NCBI RefSeq assembly: GCF_946479765.1
Contig: NZ_CAMLHO010000003.1
Coordinates: 1 to 64,000 of the forward strand
Reading direction: 5' to 3'
DNA length: 64,000 nt
Source: an uncultured Aliivibrio sp.
Lineage (GTDB): Bacteria > Pseudomonadota > Gammaproteobacteria > Enterobacterales > Vibrionaceae
Notes under the pieces: generated by a model
What the model was told of the DNA's origin: nothing
What the model saw: the letters and a program-made list of their open reading frames with translations, nothing else
Databases searched by the model: none
Part shown: in pieces, positions 25,893 through 35,873 of the stretch
How the letters are laid out: the number at the start of each line of letters is the position of its first letter
How positions within the stretch are numbered: the stretch's first letter is position 1
Translations under genes and position numbers: made by a program

Positions 25893-26801
25893 ATGTCTCG
25901 AAGATTACCACCTTTAAATTCTTTACGTGTGTTTGAAGCGGCAGCTAGACACTTAAGCTTTACTCGTTCGGCGGAAGAATTATTTGTTACACAAGCAGCA
26001 GTTAGCCATCAAATCAAAGCATTAGAAGAATTTTTGGGCTTGAAGCTATTTCGTCGTCGTAATCGATCTTTACTTCTTACTGAAGAGGGACAAAGCTACT
26101 TCTTAGACATCAAAGAAATCTTCTCTTCTTTATCTGAAGCAACAGATAAAGTATTGGAAAGAAGTGCGAAAGGTGCTTTAACCATTAGTTTACCGCCGAG
26201 TTTTGCTATTCAATGGCTTGTTCCTCGTTTGTCTGATTTTAATAATCAAGAATCAGATATAGATGTGCGGATCAAAGCGGTTGATATGGATGAAGGTTCG
26301 TTAACTGAAGATGTCGATGTGGCGATCTATTACGGTCGTGGTAATTGGCCTGGTTTACGAGTTGATTTGTTATACCAAGAGCAATTATTGCCATTATGTT
26401 CACCACAAGTCCTGTTAAATGAAAAACCGTTGGCAACGATTGATGATCTACGTTTTCATACATTATTGCATGATACGTCACGTAAAGACTGGAAGCTGTT
26501 TGTAAAACAGTTTGATTTACAAGGCATGAACGTGAATCAAGGGCCGATCTTTAGCCATTCAACTATGGTGCTACAAGCCGCTGCGCATGGGCAAGGCATT
26601 GCATTAGGTAATAATGTACTTGCTCAACCTGAACTGGATGCTGGTCGCTTAGTTGCTCCTTTTGAAGAACTATTAATAAGTAAAAATGCGTTCTATTTAG
26701 TATGTAGCGAAAAACAAGCGGATACTGGACGTATTGCAACGTTTAGAAAGTGGATATTGAGTAAGGCTCGTAGTGAACAAGAGATTACGGATGATGAATA
26801 G
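25893..26801 (+). CDS. gcvA: glycine cleavage system regulator GcvA
   Basis: 302 residues, LysR family. MSRRLPPLNSLRVFEAAARHLSF and SFTRSAEELFVTQAAVSHQIKALEEFLGLKLFRRRNR are the typical GcvA N-terminus with its helix-turn-helix at about residues 21-45; the rest is the effector domain. GcvA activates or represses the gcvTHP operon according to glycine and purine levels, and drives gcvB, which is divergent here. ygdD starts inside its end (shared ATGATGAATAG), so gcvA-ygdD-rlmM form a unit, the E. coli order. Confidence 0.93.
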   Translation: MSRRLPPLNSLRVFEAAARHLSFTRSAEELFVTQAAVSHQIKALEEFLGLKLFRRRNRSLLLTEEGQSYFLDIKEIFSSLSEATDKVLERSAKGALTISLPPSFAIQWLVPRLSDFNNQESDIDVRIKAVDMDEGSLTEDVDVAIYYGRGNWPGLRVDLLYQEQLLPLCSPQVLLNEKPLATIDDLRFHTLLHDTSRKDWKLFVKQFDLQGMNVNQGPIFSHSTMVLQAAAHGQGIALGNNVLAQPELDAGRLVAPFEELLISKNAFYLVCSEKQADTGRIATFRKWILSKARSEQEITDDE

Positions 26802-27180
26802 TCGTCAATGTTTACTTATTGCGGGTGTTAGTGGGGCGATAACTGTGGGATTAGGTGCTTTTGGTGCTCATGGTTTGAAGCCTGTTTTATCACAGTATCT
26901 ACTTGATGTGTATGAGACTGCGGTGCAATACCAAATGTGGCATACACTTGCACTGTTTGGATGTGGAATTTTATTGAGAAATTCATTTTCAAAAGGGGTA
27001 TCATACGCCGCCTTGCTATTTACCATTGGTATGATTTTCTTCAGTGGTAGTTTATATGCATTAGTGTTCACAGGAATTAAGTGGTTTGGGCCAATAACTC
27101 CATTAGGTGGACTCTGTTTTATTATCGGTTGGCTAACGCTGGCTGTTTCAACTTATCGTTTGACTGAGGTTTCAAAGTGA
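26791..27180 (+). CDS. ygdD: DUF423 membrane protein YgdD
   Basis: 129 residues from ATG at 26791 (26794 is also possible; both overlap the gcvA stop). Four hydrophobic helices with the family motif [12 protein letters not shown] after helix 1 and FSGSLYAL and FGPITPLGG in the second half. Conserved small inner-membrane protein, function unknown. It overlaps gcvA by 11 bases and rlmM by four. Confidence 0.9.
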   Translation: MMNSRQCLLIAGVSGAITVGLGAFGAHGLKPVLSQYLLDVYETAVQYQMWHTLALFGCGILLRNSFSKGVSYAALLFTIGMIFFSGSLYALVFTGIKWFGPITPLGGLCFIIGWLTLAVSTYRLTEVSK

Positions 27181-28268
27181 AACAAGTAATGTTCTATTGT
27201 CGCTCTGGTTTTGAGAAAGAGTGTGCAGGTGAGATCCAAGATAAAGCCACTCAACTTGAAGTGTTTGGTTTTCCTCGCCTAAAAAATAATACAGGCTATG
27301 TGCTATTTGAATGCTACCAGGAAGGCGATGCAGATAAGCTAATCCGAGAGATTAAATTTAATGAGCTGATCTTTGCTCGTCAAATGCTTGCGGTAGCGAC
27401 TGAATTAAAAGATTTACCATCAGAAGATCGTATTTCTCCAATCCTGGATGCGCTAAGTAGTGTTGAAGGTATGCCTCATTGTGGTGATATCCGTATTGAA
27501 ACACCTGATACGAATGAAGCAAAAGAGTTATTAAAATTCTGTCGTAAATTTACCGTGCCGCTTCGCCAAGCATTACGTGGCAAGCAGATGTTAACGGCAA
27601 GAGATTCAGACCGAATCCCTGTTATGCATATTTGTTTTATTGCTCCGGGTCACTGTTATGTTGGTTATTCTTACACCAACAATAACTCAACGTTCTTTAT
27701 GGGGATTCCTCGTTTAAAATTCCCTTCAGATTCACCAAGCCGTTCTACATTGAAATTGGAAGAAGCGTTTCACGTATTCATTCCAAGAGATGAGTGGGAT
27801 GCTCGCTTGGCTTCTGGTATGTGGGCTGTTGATTTAGGTGCCTGTCCTGGCGGTTGGACTTACCAACTGGTTAAGCGTTCAATGTTTGTTCATGCGATTG
27901 ATAACGGCATGATGGCGCAGAGCTTAATGGATACAGGTCAAGTTAAACACCACATGGTTGATGGTTTTAAATTTGAACCACAAAGAAAGAACGTAACGTG
28001 GATCGTGTGTGACATGATTGAAAAGCCTGCACGAGTTGCACACCTTATGGGTGAATGGTTAATTAAAGGTTGGGCTAAAGAAGCGCTATTTAACCTTAAG
28101 TTACCAATGAAAGGTCGTTACGATGAAGTTCTTCAAGATATTGAAAATTTGAAAGAGTTTTTGAAGAAAAACAACTTCCAATACAAGCTTCAAGCGAAGC
28201 ATTTGTATCATGACCGTGAAGAAATTACGGTTCATATCCAAGCGATTACTAATATCTCTCCACATTAA
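27177..28268 (+). CDS. rlmM: 23S rRNA C2498 2'-O-ribose methyltransferase
   Basis: 363 residues starting with GTG at 27177 (GTGA overlap with ygdD); [20 protein letters not shown] aligns with the E. coli RlmM start. An N-terminal THUMP-like domain precedes a Rossmann methyltransferase with the SAM motif [15 protein letters not shown] near residue 220 and a catalytic Lys in NLKLPMKGR. It modifies C2498 of 23S rRNA before full ribosome assembly. Last gene of gcvA-ygdD-rlmM; a strong terminator follows 40 bases later. Confidence 0.95.
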   Translation: MKQVMFYCRSGFEKECAGEIQDKATQLEVFGFPRLKNNTGYVLFECYQEGDADKLIREIKFNELIFARQMLAVATELKDLPSEDRISPILDALSSVEGMPHCGDIRIETPDTNEAKELLKFCRKFTVPLRQALRGKQMLTARDSDRIPVMHICFIAPGHCYVGYSYTNNNSTFFMGIPRLKFPSDSPSRSTLKLEEAFHVFIPRDEWDARLASGMWAVDLGACPGGWTYQLVKRSMFVHAIDNGMMAQSLMDTGQVKHHMVDGFKFEPQRKNVTWIVCDMIEKPARVAHLMGEWLIKGWAKEALFNLKLPMKGRYDEVLQDIENLKEFLKKNNFQYKLQAKHLYHDREEITVHIQAITNISPH

Positions 28269-28307
28269 TTTTGCTATGAGATAAAAACGCTCTTGCAAGA
28301 TAAATGC

Positions 28308-28346
28308 AAAACGCCCGTAGGTCATCTGATCTACGGGCGTTTTTAT
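28308..28346. terminator. terminator after rlmM, possibly bidirectional
   Basis: AAAACGCCCGTAG, 10-base loop, CTACGGGCGTTTTTATTT. The A-run on the left means it can also stop minus-strand transcripts reading through from xni. Confidence 0.92.
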
Positions 28347-28461
28347 TTAAATACAGTGTTGAATATGATGTGCTTTGGCGCAAAAAAACTGTTTGTCATC
28401 GACGTAATAACCATATCTAATACAGCCATCTTTCTTTTGTAGAAAAGCACATTATATTCAT
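28347..28461 (-). pseudogene. possible frameshifted 37-codon small ORF after xni
   Basis: An ATG at 28461, 14 bases after the xni stop, opens a frame that runs off after 14 codons. From about 28446 the other frame is open to a TAA at 28347-28349, one base before the bidirectional terminator, and encodes protein-like sequence with three Cys and several His (for example GYYVDDKQFFCAKAHHIQ). Removing one T from the TTTT run at about 28443-28446 would join them into 37 codons. No ribosome site is seen, so this may be chance. Confidence 0.2.
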
Positions 28462-28475
28462 TGTTTTAATTTCAA

Positions 28476-29249
28476 CTATTCAGGCTTATCATATCGTATA
28501 TCTTGTAAGTTAAACCCAAGCTCAATATCGGTTCTTAAACCGGCGACTTTTCGACATAGAATCGCGGTTTCATAATACTCATCAAATTTCTTACGATATT
28601 TTTTCGGTAACTCTTCAGATTCATTGGCCGCTTCAATGGTTGGGAATTGAGTTAATATTTCTAATGCTGCTTTAGGACCAACCCCCGGAATGCCGGTAAT
28701 TTTACTTGAACTGATCCCTGCTAATCCCCAATAATCGGCTAATTGTTCAGGTTTAAGGCCAAATTCTTTTTCAATAAACGGAGCGTCTAACCAGCGATGT
28801 TGGAAATAATCTCTAATGCGTAAAGTTGGAGAGAGTAATTGGCAATACCCTTTATCGGTTGAAACTATCGTGACTTGTTCGTTATGTGCAGCGACTTTAT
28901 TTGCCAAAGTTGCGACTAAATCATCGGCTTCATCACCATCAGATAAAAGTGAATCTATTCCTAATTTCCACCATGCCTCTTGAATGCGATCCATGCCTTT
29001 TTGTAGTGCTTCAGGCATTGGTTTTCTGTCTTCTTTATATTTAGGTAAAACTTCCGCTCTCCATCCTCTATCTTGTAAATGGTGGTCAAATACAGCGATG
29101 ATATGAGTGGGTTCAGTTTCTTTTAAAATACGATTGATTGTACGGCTTGTCGTGGTAACGACCGCTTGAATATCATCTTGGTTTGGTTGAGCTGAATGAA
29201 CGCGACGAATAAGATTTAATGCGTCAATAATAACCAGATGAATTGCCAT
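28476..29249 (-). CDS. xni: flap endonuclease Xni (ExoIX)
   Basis: 257 residues from ATG at 29249 (MAIHLVIIDALNL). It has the 5'-nuclease (FEN) fold: IIDALNLIRRVHSA at the N-terminus, YKEDRKPMPEALQ, DEADDLVATLA with acidic metal ligands, VSTDKGYCQLL, and the helix-hairpin-helix GIPGVGPKAALEIL. Like E. coli Xni it is the short type lacking the polymerase and lacking some metal-site acids of PolA-type FENs. It follows ppnN on the same strand with 92 bases between. Expected role: processing of flaps in replication or repair. Confidence 0.93.
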   Translation of the reverse strand: MAIHLVIIDALNLIRRVHSAQPNQDDIQAVVTTTSRTINRILKETEPTHIIAVFDHHLQDRGWRAEVLPKYKEDRKPMPEALQKGMDRIQEAWWKLGIDSLLSDGDEADDLVATLANKVAAHNEQVTIVSTDKGYCQLLSPTLRIRDYFQHRWLDAPFIEKEFGLKPEQLADYWGLAGISSSKITGIPGVGPKAALEILTQFPTIEAANESEELPKKYRKKFDEYYETAILCRKVAGLRTDIELGFNLQDIRYDKPE

Positions 29250-29341
29250 AACGTATTCATTCCTATATATAAAAAAGAAAAAAGCCCACACAAATGTATA
29301 GGCCTATTATTGTACGTTAGTGGGTAGGGGTGATGCCAGCC

Positions 29342-30700
29342 CTAATCAACGACGATTTCATAACAAGGTTCATATTTAGAACCGGGAAGCTTCATTCGTC
29401 CTTGCTTAACAAAGTCTTGTAGCAGGCGGTCCATTTTTTTCATTAACGTAGGATCGCCATGAAGTTTAAAGACACCATGCTTTTCTATTTCAGCAATACC
29501 TTCTGCTTTTACATTACCAGCGACAATACCAGAAAATGCTTGGCGTAAGTTTGCTGCAAGATTTTCAGTTGGTTGATCTAAGTGTAAATCAAGTGAAGAC
29601 ATCGCTTCGTGAGTTGGTTCAAAAGGATATTGGAACTCAGATTCAATTTTTAATGCCCAGTTAAAGCTATAAGAATCATCGGTCGCTTTACGGTATTCTT
29701 TTACTTTTTTGATACCATGATTAATTATAATCGCTGCTTTTTCTGGATCATCAACAACGATCTCATAATAATGTGTCGCTTCTTCACCTAATGTCTCACG
29801 TATAAAGGTATCAATTGAAAGAAAGTAAGCTTCACTCTCTTTTGGCCCAGTTAATACAATCGGCATTGGTTGTTGGCGATTGGCTGGGTTCATCATTATC
29901 CCTAAAATGTATAACAACTCTTCTGCTGTGCCAGGACCTCCAGGGAAAATGACAATACCATGAGCCATACGAACAAACGCTTCTAACCGTTTTTCAATAT
30001 CAGGCATGATGATCAATTCATTTACTATAGGGTTTGGTGGCTCTGCTGCGATAATAGAAGGTTCGGTTAACCCAACAAAGCGGCTTTGAGAATAACGCTG
30101 TTTTGCATGACCAATAGCAGCGCCCTTCATTGGGCCTTCCATTGCTCCTGGACCACAACCAGTACAGATATTTAATTCACGTAAGCCAAGTTCATGACCA
30201 ACTTCACGAGTGTACTGATATTCGATAGGATTGATTGAATGACCACCCCAACATACAACAAGATTCGGCTCAATACCCGTATGAAGCGCTTTTGCATTGC
30301 GTAGAATACTGAAGACAAGATTTGTTAAATGAGTATCTTTTGTTAGGTTTAGACGGTTGTGATCTGCTATTTGCATATTCACATATACCATGTCACGTAA
30401 TACAGAGAATAGGTGCTCTTGGATCCCTTTAATTATGGTTCCATCAACAAAAGCATGTTCTGGTGGATTACTTAGTTCGAGTTTTATACCCCGATCTCGA
30501 CGCGTTACAGATACATCGAAAGATTCGTACTTTTCAAGGAGTTCTTTAGAGCTGTCAGTGTGGCTGCCTGAATTTAAGACCGCTAATGTACAATTACGGT
30601 ACATTCTGTAGACTTCACTAGAAGCCGTTTTTTTTAGTTGATCTACTTCCAATTGCGATAGCAAATCCATGCTACCTGCGGGACTAATATGAGTAATCAT
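29342..30700 (-). CDS. ppnN: nucleotide 5'-monophosphate nucleosidase PpnN (YgdH)
   Basis: 452 residues (E. coli 454). The central LOG-like domain has the signature [20 protein letters not shown] and [16 protein letters not shown], the nucleoside-monophosphate-binding and catalytic motifs; flanking DUF4478 and DUF3412 domains make it the long form. It cleaves purine and pyrimidine monophosphates to base and ribose 5-phosphate and is activated by (p)ppGpp in E. coli. It precedes xni on the same strand. Confidence 0.94.
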   Translation of the reverse strand: MITHISPAGSMDLLSQLEVDQLKKTASSEVYRMYRNCTLAVLNSGSHTDSSKELLEKYESFDVSVTRRDRGIKLELSNPPEHAFVDGTIIKGIQEHLFSVLRDMVYVNMQIADHNRLNLTKDTHLTNLVFSILRNAKALHTGIEPNLVVCWGGHSINPIEYQYTREVGHELGLRELNICTGCGPGAMEGPMKGAAIGHAKQRYSQSRFVGLTEPSIIAAEPPNPIVNELIIMPDIEKRLEAFVRMAHGIVIFPGGPGTAEELLYILGIMMNPANRQQPMPIVLTGPKESEAYFLSIDTFIRETLGEEATHYYEIVVDDPEKAAIIINHGIKKVKEYRKATDDSYSFNWALKIESEFQYPFEPTHEAMSSLDLHLDQPTENLAANLRQAFSGIVAGNVKAEGIAEIEKHGVFKLHGDPTLMKKMDRLLQDFVKQGRMKLPGSKYEPCYEIVVD

Positions 30701-30843
30701 ATAGTGCCTCCCTAGCTGTTTTTATTATTGTTGTTTAGCTACTAAACTTACACAGCAATGAGAGGATTAGCGAGGGGGAAACGAAAAAACTGAGAGGTTT
30801 ATAACCATTTATTAAAAGATATGTATTATATTTTAGTGATGAA

Positions 30844-32406
30844 TCATAAGTAGATAAGTTGTTCTTTGCCTTTTGATTTTTGTTTATAGAGAGCATCTAT
30901 CGAGCGTTTCATTACCTTTTCAGGAACATCACTATTAGTAAATTCAGAACTGCAAATAGAGACGGTTATTTGGACGTGTTCATCTTTGAATTTGAAAGGT
31001 AGCTTTGAGATTGCAAATTGAATGGCTTTCAGTACTTTTTCTCTTTTTTCTTTTTCGGTTTCAGTAAATAAAATCAAGAACTCTTCACCACTAAAACGAG
31101 CGACAAAATCAGTATCTGATACTTGGTTTTCAATAGTTTTCGCTATAATACTAAGCGCTTTATCTCCAGCTAAATGACCAAATTTCTCATTAATACGCTT
31201 GAACTGATCAATGTCGATCATACTAAGAACAAGTGAGTGTTGATGACGAACCCAACGTTTATATTCTAAGTCCAAACGCTCGTGCATAGCTGCACGGTTA
31301 TAGACTTTTGTTAGCGGGTCTTTAAATACACGCTGTTGTTGATCATTAAGCTGACGACGATATTCAAGCGTCTCTTCATATAAATGATTTAATTTTGTTG
31401 TTGTGTATTCATGACGTTCAATTAGCGCCGCTTCACGTTCTTGCATCGCTTTATTACGCTCAGATAAGTCACTCATTTCACTTAACAGCATCATCATTTT
31501 TGCTTTGCTTTCTTGTTCACTTATTTTACTTTCTAACAACCCTTCGGCTTGCCTAATAAGAAGAGAGTACTCTTCATTAAGCAATGAGCGTTGTTCTAAA
31601 TAAGATTGACCTTGGTTTTGATTCTGTTCACTGGTTTTAATAATTTGTGCGACTTGAGTGTTTAATTCACCGACAAAAACTTGAGATGCTTTACGTTCGT
31701 TGTTTGTACCTTCTAAAACCAATTGCAATGTTTGTAGGGCTAAATCAATCAACGAAACGGCATCAACGCTGGTTAATAGTTTATTACGAATACCAAGTAA
31801 TTTATTACCAGAAGTATTATCAAAATCTAACTCTGAGATTAAATGCTGTAATTCGTTGCTTAATTGTTCTTGAGTATCAATATCAATGATTTCATTGGCA
31901 TTGATCTCAGAAGACAATTTGCCTACAGAAATGAATTTAATTGCACGTTCATAGAGTTCAATTAATCGAACAATACGTTGAATATGTTTACTGCCATCTT
32001 GAGAAGGATATTGTAATAGAGTGCGGAGATCTCGTTTAAGGCCTGCTGGTAACCCAACAACACGTTGAAGAGTTTCACCACAATAAGAAATATGGTCTTC
32101 CATAACAGAATGCTCTTTTTGAACATTCATCTTATAGCGATTAATTAGTCGCTCAAAAGCGGCGATACGAATCGTTAAATCAGAAGTGTTTTCAACTTGT
32201 TCAATACTGGTTGCAAGCTCAACAATTTCTTTATCTAGATCACTATCATGGTGTTTACATGCGGCACAGAAACGTAAAATAATACGTTTTAGAAGCAGTA
32301 TTTCACGGCGTGATTTCAATGTAGTATCACGATGTGATAGACGTGTTTGATCTAGCTGCTGCTTTAACTGATTTAATTCTGAGGCGACAATGGATACTTC
32401 AATCAT
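30844..32406 (-). CDS. diguanylate cyclase with SGEEF motif
   Basis: 520 residues, with no signal peptide or membrane helix, so probably cytoplasmic. The first 350 residues are mostly helical and coiled-coil (for example 300-350 with many Glu/Lys/Gln). The GGDEF domain starts near residue 358 (DPLTKVYNRAAMHERL), with MIDIDQFKRINEKFGHLAGDKAL for metal and GTP, and has SGEEF at 439-443 in place of GGEEF. First-position variants of this motif can remain active. The inhibitory-site RxxD is absent (SDTD). It should make c-di-GMP. The next gene upstream on the same strand is a TPR protein with a decayed GGDEF-like end. Confidence 0.88.
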   Translation of the reverse strand: MIEVSIVASELNQLKQQLDQTRLSHRDTTLKSRREILLLKRIILRFCAACKHHDSDLDKEIVELATSIEQVENTSDLTIRIAAFERLINRYKMNVQKEHSVMEDHISYCGETLQRVVGLPAGLKRDLRTLLQYPSQDGSKHIQRIVRLIELYERAIKFISVGKLSSEINANEIIDIDTQEQLSNELQHLISELDFDNTSGNKLLGIRNKLLTSVDAVSLIDLALQTLQLVLEGTNNERKASQVFVGELNTQVAQIIKTSEQNQNQGQSYLEQRSLLNEEYSLLIRQAEGLLESKISEQESKAKMMMLLSEMSDLSERNKAMQEREAALIERHEYTTTKLNHLYEETLEYRRQLNDQQQRVFKDPLTKVYNRAAMHERLDLEYKRWVRHQHSLVLSMIDIDQFKRINEKFGHLAGDKALSIIAKTIENQVSDTDFVARFSGEEFLILFTETEKEKREKVLKAIQFAISKLPFKFKDEHVQITVSICSSEFTNSDVPEKVMKRSIDALYKQKSKGKEQLIYL

Positions 32407-32446
32407 AATAACCTAGGGTAACTCATGTGTATTTAATGTGTTAAAC

Positions 32447-32463
32447 TATTGACATAGTCAATA
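32447..32463. promoter_or_regulatory. palindrome upstream of the diguanylate cyclase gene
   Basis: TATTGACATAGTCAATA, a perfect 7-3-7 inverted repeat 41 bases before the start codon on the minus strand, in AT-rich sequence without a gene. The position suits an operator; the regulator is unknown. Confidence 0.4.
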
Positions 32464-32580
32464 TGATTAATAATAACAAATTTATAATTAACAGGCTAAA
32501 AAAACTGTAACATTTTATCAATTGATAATTATTTACGCACTTTCATTGTCATTTTTGTGATGCATTGTCCAAATAGGAGC

Positions 32581-34800
32581 TTAGTTTTTTGATGTTGTCA
32601 CTTTGATTAACCCTTGGTTTATCGCTTGTTCGCATGCTAATAGTATATTATTACTTGCAAAACTTGCAGCAGGTGCATTATCGATAGCTCGGTAATGAAC
32701 CCATTGACTCCCTGATTCTTCAGAGCTGATATTACAGGCGGTATTCGTTGCCATTAAAAGGATATCAATGAGTTCACGGTCATTGATAGCAGTATATGCC
32801 CTAGGTAAAAAAGGATACTCGACCATACCTATATTAACCGTTCTATCGGATATTACTTTTGATTCAAAGCAGTTAATCCACTCCTGGACTGTTTCTGCCA
32901 TTTCTTGAGAGCTGCATGTAGAATCAGATTTGTGCTCTATGTAAAGAAAGCTAGCATCAGAAAAATGATAAATTCGACTTGGCAAACTAACAACGGTCGA
33001 TAAATAATCGCCGAATTGTTTTTCTATGGATAACCCTTCTTGATAACCGTGTGTGAAATATAAATGCTGCAACATAGGAACATGAAAGAGAGTGAATCGA
33101 AGGCGATCACTCAATGGTTCATTAATTAATTCACCTAGATGCCACTGCTCAATATTAGAGCTGCTTTGTTGTAGTGATGAGGGTAATCTTTCTGTCAGTA
33201 AACGGAAGTTACGAAGGCCACTTCTTGGGTGGGTATAATATTTATTTAATAATAAATGTAAGCGTTTTTTCAAAAAACGATTTACTTGCTGTTTTCTAAA
33301 AGAGTAGATAGAAAGTATCGTTAATAATACCAACAAAAACCCCGCGATTTTTTGAATTTTACGAGTTTGTAAGTGGTTATCTTTAAGCTGTTTTTCTAAT
33401 CCTTGGTAATGTAATGATTGTTCAATGATGCTCTTTTGTTGTCTAAAGACTTCTTCATTAATTTCATTCTGTACTGCTTGGATTGATGAGTTTAAGGTTT
33501 CGTATTCTCTTTGAGCTTTTAATGACTGCTCATATAATCCCATTCTTTCATACGTTTTTGATAGCAGTTTTTGTGACTGTAACTTTAGCGAAATATTATT
33601 ATCTTCCTGACTGTATTTAATCGCATTTTGTATTTGCTGAACAGCAAGATCTGTTTTATTTTTAACTAGATCTAGCTTTGCTTGCAATAACGCAGCAATC
33701 GCTTTTTGCTTAGGTAGTTCAACATATTCATTAAGGTTATTCGCTTGTTTGAGGTAATGCTCACTTAATGCATAGTTGTAAAGTAAGAAGTAGGTATTTG
33801 CGATATCTAAACGTAATGAGATTAATTTATTAACGTTATTTTTTTCTTTCTCTTGATCAAGAGCGTTAAAATATTGAACTAAAGCTAAGTTGAATCGGCC
33901 TTGTTTTAAGTGTATTTGAGCAATTAAAATTAGGACGTTAGATAGTTGTTCGCTGTTATTGTATCGGCCATAGAACTCAGCAGATTGTGAGGCATGCTCT
34001 AATGCCTTATCAAGGACTTGTCTTTGGAAAAATAATTGACCAAGTAAATAATTGACAGTTGCTAATTGACCGCTTCTATCTGCTTCTATTGATTGCCAAT
34101 ACGCGCTTAATAGTTCGGTTAGTGCCTGATCGAATTGCTTGTTTTTTAAGAAATATCTACCATAAGAAAGATGATAGAAAATCATACTGCTAGGATCGTT
34201 CAGTGCACTACCATGAGACATTGCCCTTTTATAGAACTGCTGAGCTTTACTATTGTTTCCTTGTTCTGATTCGACTTCAGCATGAATTAAGGCTAAACCA
34301 AATGAGAGCTTTTTATTCAGTAAAATTTGCTTGTTGTACTCATTTAATTTGGTAGAAATAATTTTCAGTATGGCATTAGTTTCATCAGCGTCTTTGGTTA
34401 AATTCCACCATAAGCTAGCATAAATTAATTGAGATTCTAAATACCCTGATTTTAAATTAAAGTCTTTAGCGAGACTTATTGCTTGCCTAATAGATTCAAT
34501 CGATTCACGATTTCGATTTAAACGTTTATTAGCAAGGGCTTTGATTTGAAATGCTTCAACGGTACTAATTGGTGTACGAATTGTACGCTCAGAGTCATTA
34601 TTAATTTGAATTCTATTCGGATCTTGCTCAGGTGATATTTGACGTTGTTTTAAATATTGTTTTGCAATAGCTAGGGACTGCTCTGGATTTGTATCCAGTA
34701 GGTGATAAGCGTCATTTAATATAGGCGCAGAGAAAAACTTAGCTGAAGCTGAAAGCGGGAAAAAAAATAAAATAAGAAGAAAGCATTGACGGAAAGACAT
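32581..34800 (-). CDS. TPR membrane protein with degenerate GGDEF-like C-terminus
   Basis: 739 residues. A signal peptide (FLLILFFFPLSASA) is followed by a long periplasmic array of tetratricopeptide-type helices (about residues 25-430), a coiled coil, one membrane helix at about 480-500 (IAGFLLVLLTILSIYSF), and a cytoplasmic part of 230 residues. That part keeps traces of a GGDEF fold: HPRSGLRNFRLL at the DPLTGLxNRRxL position and HFSDASF where RxGGDEF would be, with the catalytic residues lost. It is probably a sensor that binds or signals rather than a cyclase. It lies upstream of a true diguanylate cyclase gene on the same strand. I do not recognise a named family. Confidence 0.75.
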   Translation of the reverse strand: MSFRQCFLLILFFFPLSASAKFFSAPILNDAYHLLDTNPEQSLAIAKQYLKQRQISPEQDPNRIQINNDSERTIRTPISTVEAFQIKALANKRLNRNRESIESIRQAISLAKDFNLKSGYLESQLIYASLWWNLTKDADETNAILKIISTKLNEYNKQILLNKKLSFGLALIHAEVESEQGNNSKAQQFYKRAMSHGSALNDPSSMIFYHLSYGRYFLKNKQFDQALTELLSAYWQSIEADRSGQLATVNYLLGQLFFQRQVLDKALEHASQSAEFYGRYNNSEQLSNVLILIAQIHLKQGRFNLALVQYFNALDQEKEKNNVNKLISLRLDIANTYFLLYNYALSEHYLKQANNLNEYVELPKQKAIAALLQAKLDLVKNKTDLAVQQIQNAIKYSQEDNNISLKLQSQKLLSKTYERMGLYEQSLKAQREYETLNSSIQAVQNEINEEVFRQQKSIIEQSLHYQGLEKQLKDNHLQTRKIQKIAGFLLVLLTILSIYSFRKQQVNRFLKKRLHLLLNKYYTHPRSGLRNFRLLTERLPSSLQQSSSNIEQWHLGELINEPLSDRLRFTLFHVPMLQHLYFTHGYQEGLSIEKQFGDYLSTVVSLPSRIYHFSDASFLYIEHKSDSTCSSQEMAETVQEWINCFESKVISDRTVNIGMVEYPFLPRAYTAINDRELIDILLMATNTACNISSEESGSQWVHYRAIDNAPAASFASNNILLACEQAINQGLIKVTTSKN

Positions 34801-34848
34801 GTAAATAATCCATTAGAAGGCAACTATTACATACTATCGTTGTCATGA

Positions 34849-34887
34849 AATTTGTCTACTAAGAAAACGGTTCAAAGTAGACAAATT
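34849..34887. promoter_or_regulatory. 11-bp inverted repeat between queF and the TPR gene
   Basis: AATTTGTCTAC (34849-34859) and GTAGACAAATT (34877-34887), a perfect inverted repeat with a 17-base gap, in the 119 bases between the queF 3' end and the TPR gene start (both minus strand). It has no T-run, so an operator for the TPR gene or a weak queF terminator are both possible. Confidence 0.4.
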
Positions 34888-34919
34888 AGACGGTAAAGAT
34901 GTGCTTTTCGTGTTATTTC

Positions 34920-35765
34920 TTATTGGCGAGCCAAACGTAGATTATGTTCAGGCTTAATTAAATGAGAACTGCGGAATGGGTTAATATCTAATCCGCCACG
35001 ACGAGTGTAACGAGCAAATACCGTTAATGATTTTGGTGAGCAGAATTTCATAATATCTGTATAAATACGTTCAACACATTGCTCATGAAATTCATTATGT
35101 TGGCGGAACGAAATTAAGTAGCGAAGCAATTTTTCACGATCAATTTTATTGCCTTCGTAATTAATTTCAACGCTGCCCCAGTCTGGCTGATTGGTGATAA
35201 GACAGTTTGATTTTAATAAATGGCTATGCAGAACTTCGTTGACTATTTCTTCTGATGTACTTGATTCTAAATAGTTAGCATCAAACTCATAGTTATCAAT
35301 AATAATATCTTGATTATCGATGCACTCACCTTGCATATCGACAATCGGCTGTTGCGAGTACGCTTGCACAGGGTGAATTTCTACTTTTACTTCTCCACCT
35401 GCACACGCACTTAAGTCTTTAATTAATGTACGAGTTACTTCATCCCATGAAGAGAATTTAGTTTGGTTAAAGCTATTCAAGTATAATTTAAACGACTTAG
35501 ATTCAACAAGGTTAGGACTTGTCGCTGGTAGAGTTACATCGCCAACGGCCACTTGAGGTAAACCATTTTGGTTTAACCAAGATAGCTCATACAGTGTCCA
35601 TACATCACAACCTACAAAAGGTAATTCGTCACCTAATTTAAGATCATCACGATTTAAACTGCGAGGAACGGCCTGTAATAATTCTGGCTCATAGCTATGT
35701 TTATATTCGGTTTTCTGACCAAGAGTCAGTGATTTTAGCTCATCAGCGTTAGTGTATTTAGTCAT
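34920..35765 (-). CDS. queF: 7-cyano-7-deazaguanine reductase (bimodular)
   Basis: 281 residues, the long two-domain QueF. It reduces preQ0 to preQ1 with NADPH in queuosine synthesis. Catalytic Cys188 and Asp195 lie in [11 protein letters not shown] (E. coli Cys190), and the substrate-binding motif [13 protein letters not shown] is at residues 88-100. The C-terminus has [10 protein letters not shown]. It is divergent from syd, as in E. coli. No preQ1 riboswitch was recognised upstream. Confidence 0.95.
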   Translation of the reverse strand: MTKYTNADELKSLTLGQKTEYKHSYEPELLQAVPRSLNRDDLKLGDELPFVGCDVWTLYELSWLNQNGLPQVAVGDVTLPATSPNLVESKSFKLYLNSFNQTKFSSWDEVTRTLIKDLSACAGGEVKVEIHPVQAYSQQPIVDMQGECIDNQDIIIDNYEFDANYLESSTSEEIVNEVLHSHLLKSNCLITNQPDWGSVEINYEGNKIDREKLLRYLISFRQHNEFHEQCVERIYTDIMKFCSPKSLTVFARYTRRGGLDINPFRSSHLIKPEHNLRLARQ

Positions 35766-35873
35766 ATTGAAAATGCCAAAAGTAGATTAGAATAGAGGTC
35801 GCTTAATAAATTAGCGTTATTTGATACAATTAACGGTAGTTTACTTGAATTTTTGTCTTATTAGGAGAATCGA

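Noticed and set aside
34901-35873. preQ1 riboswitch for queF
   Set aside because: The 108-base leader upstream of queF shows no recognisable aptamer pattern.
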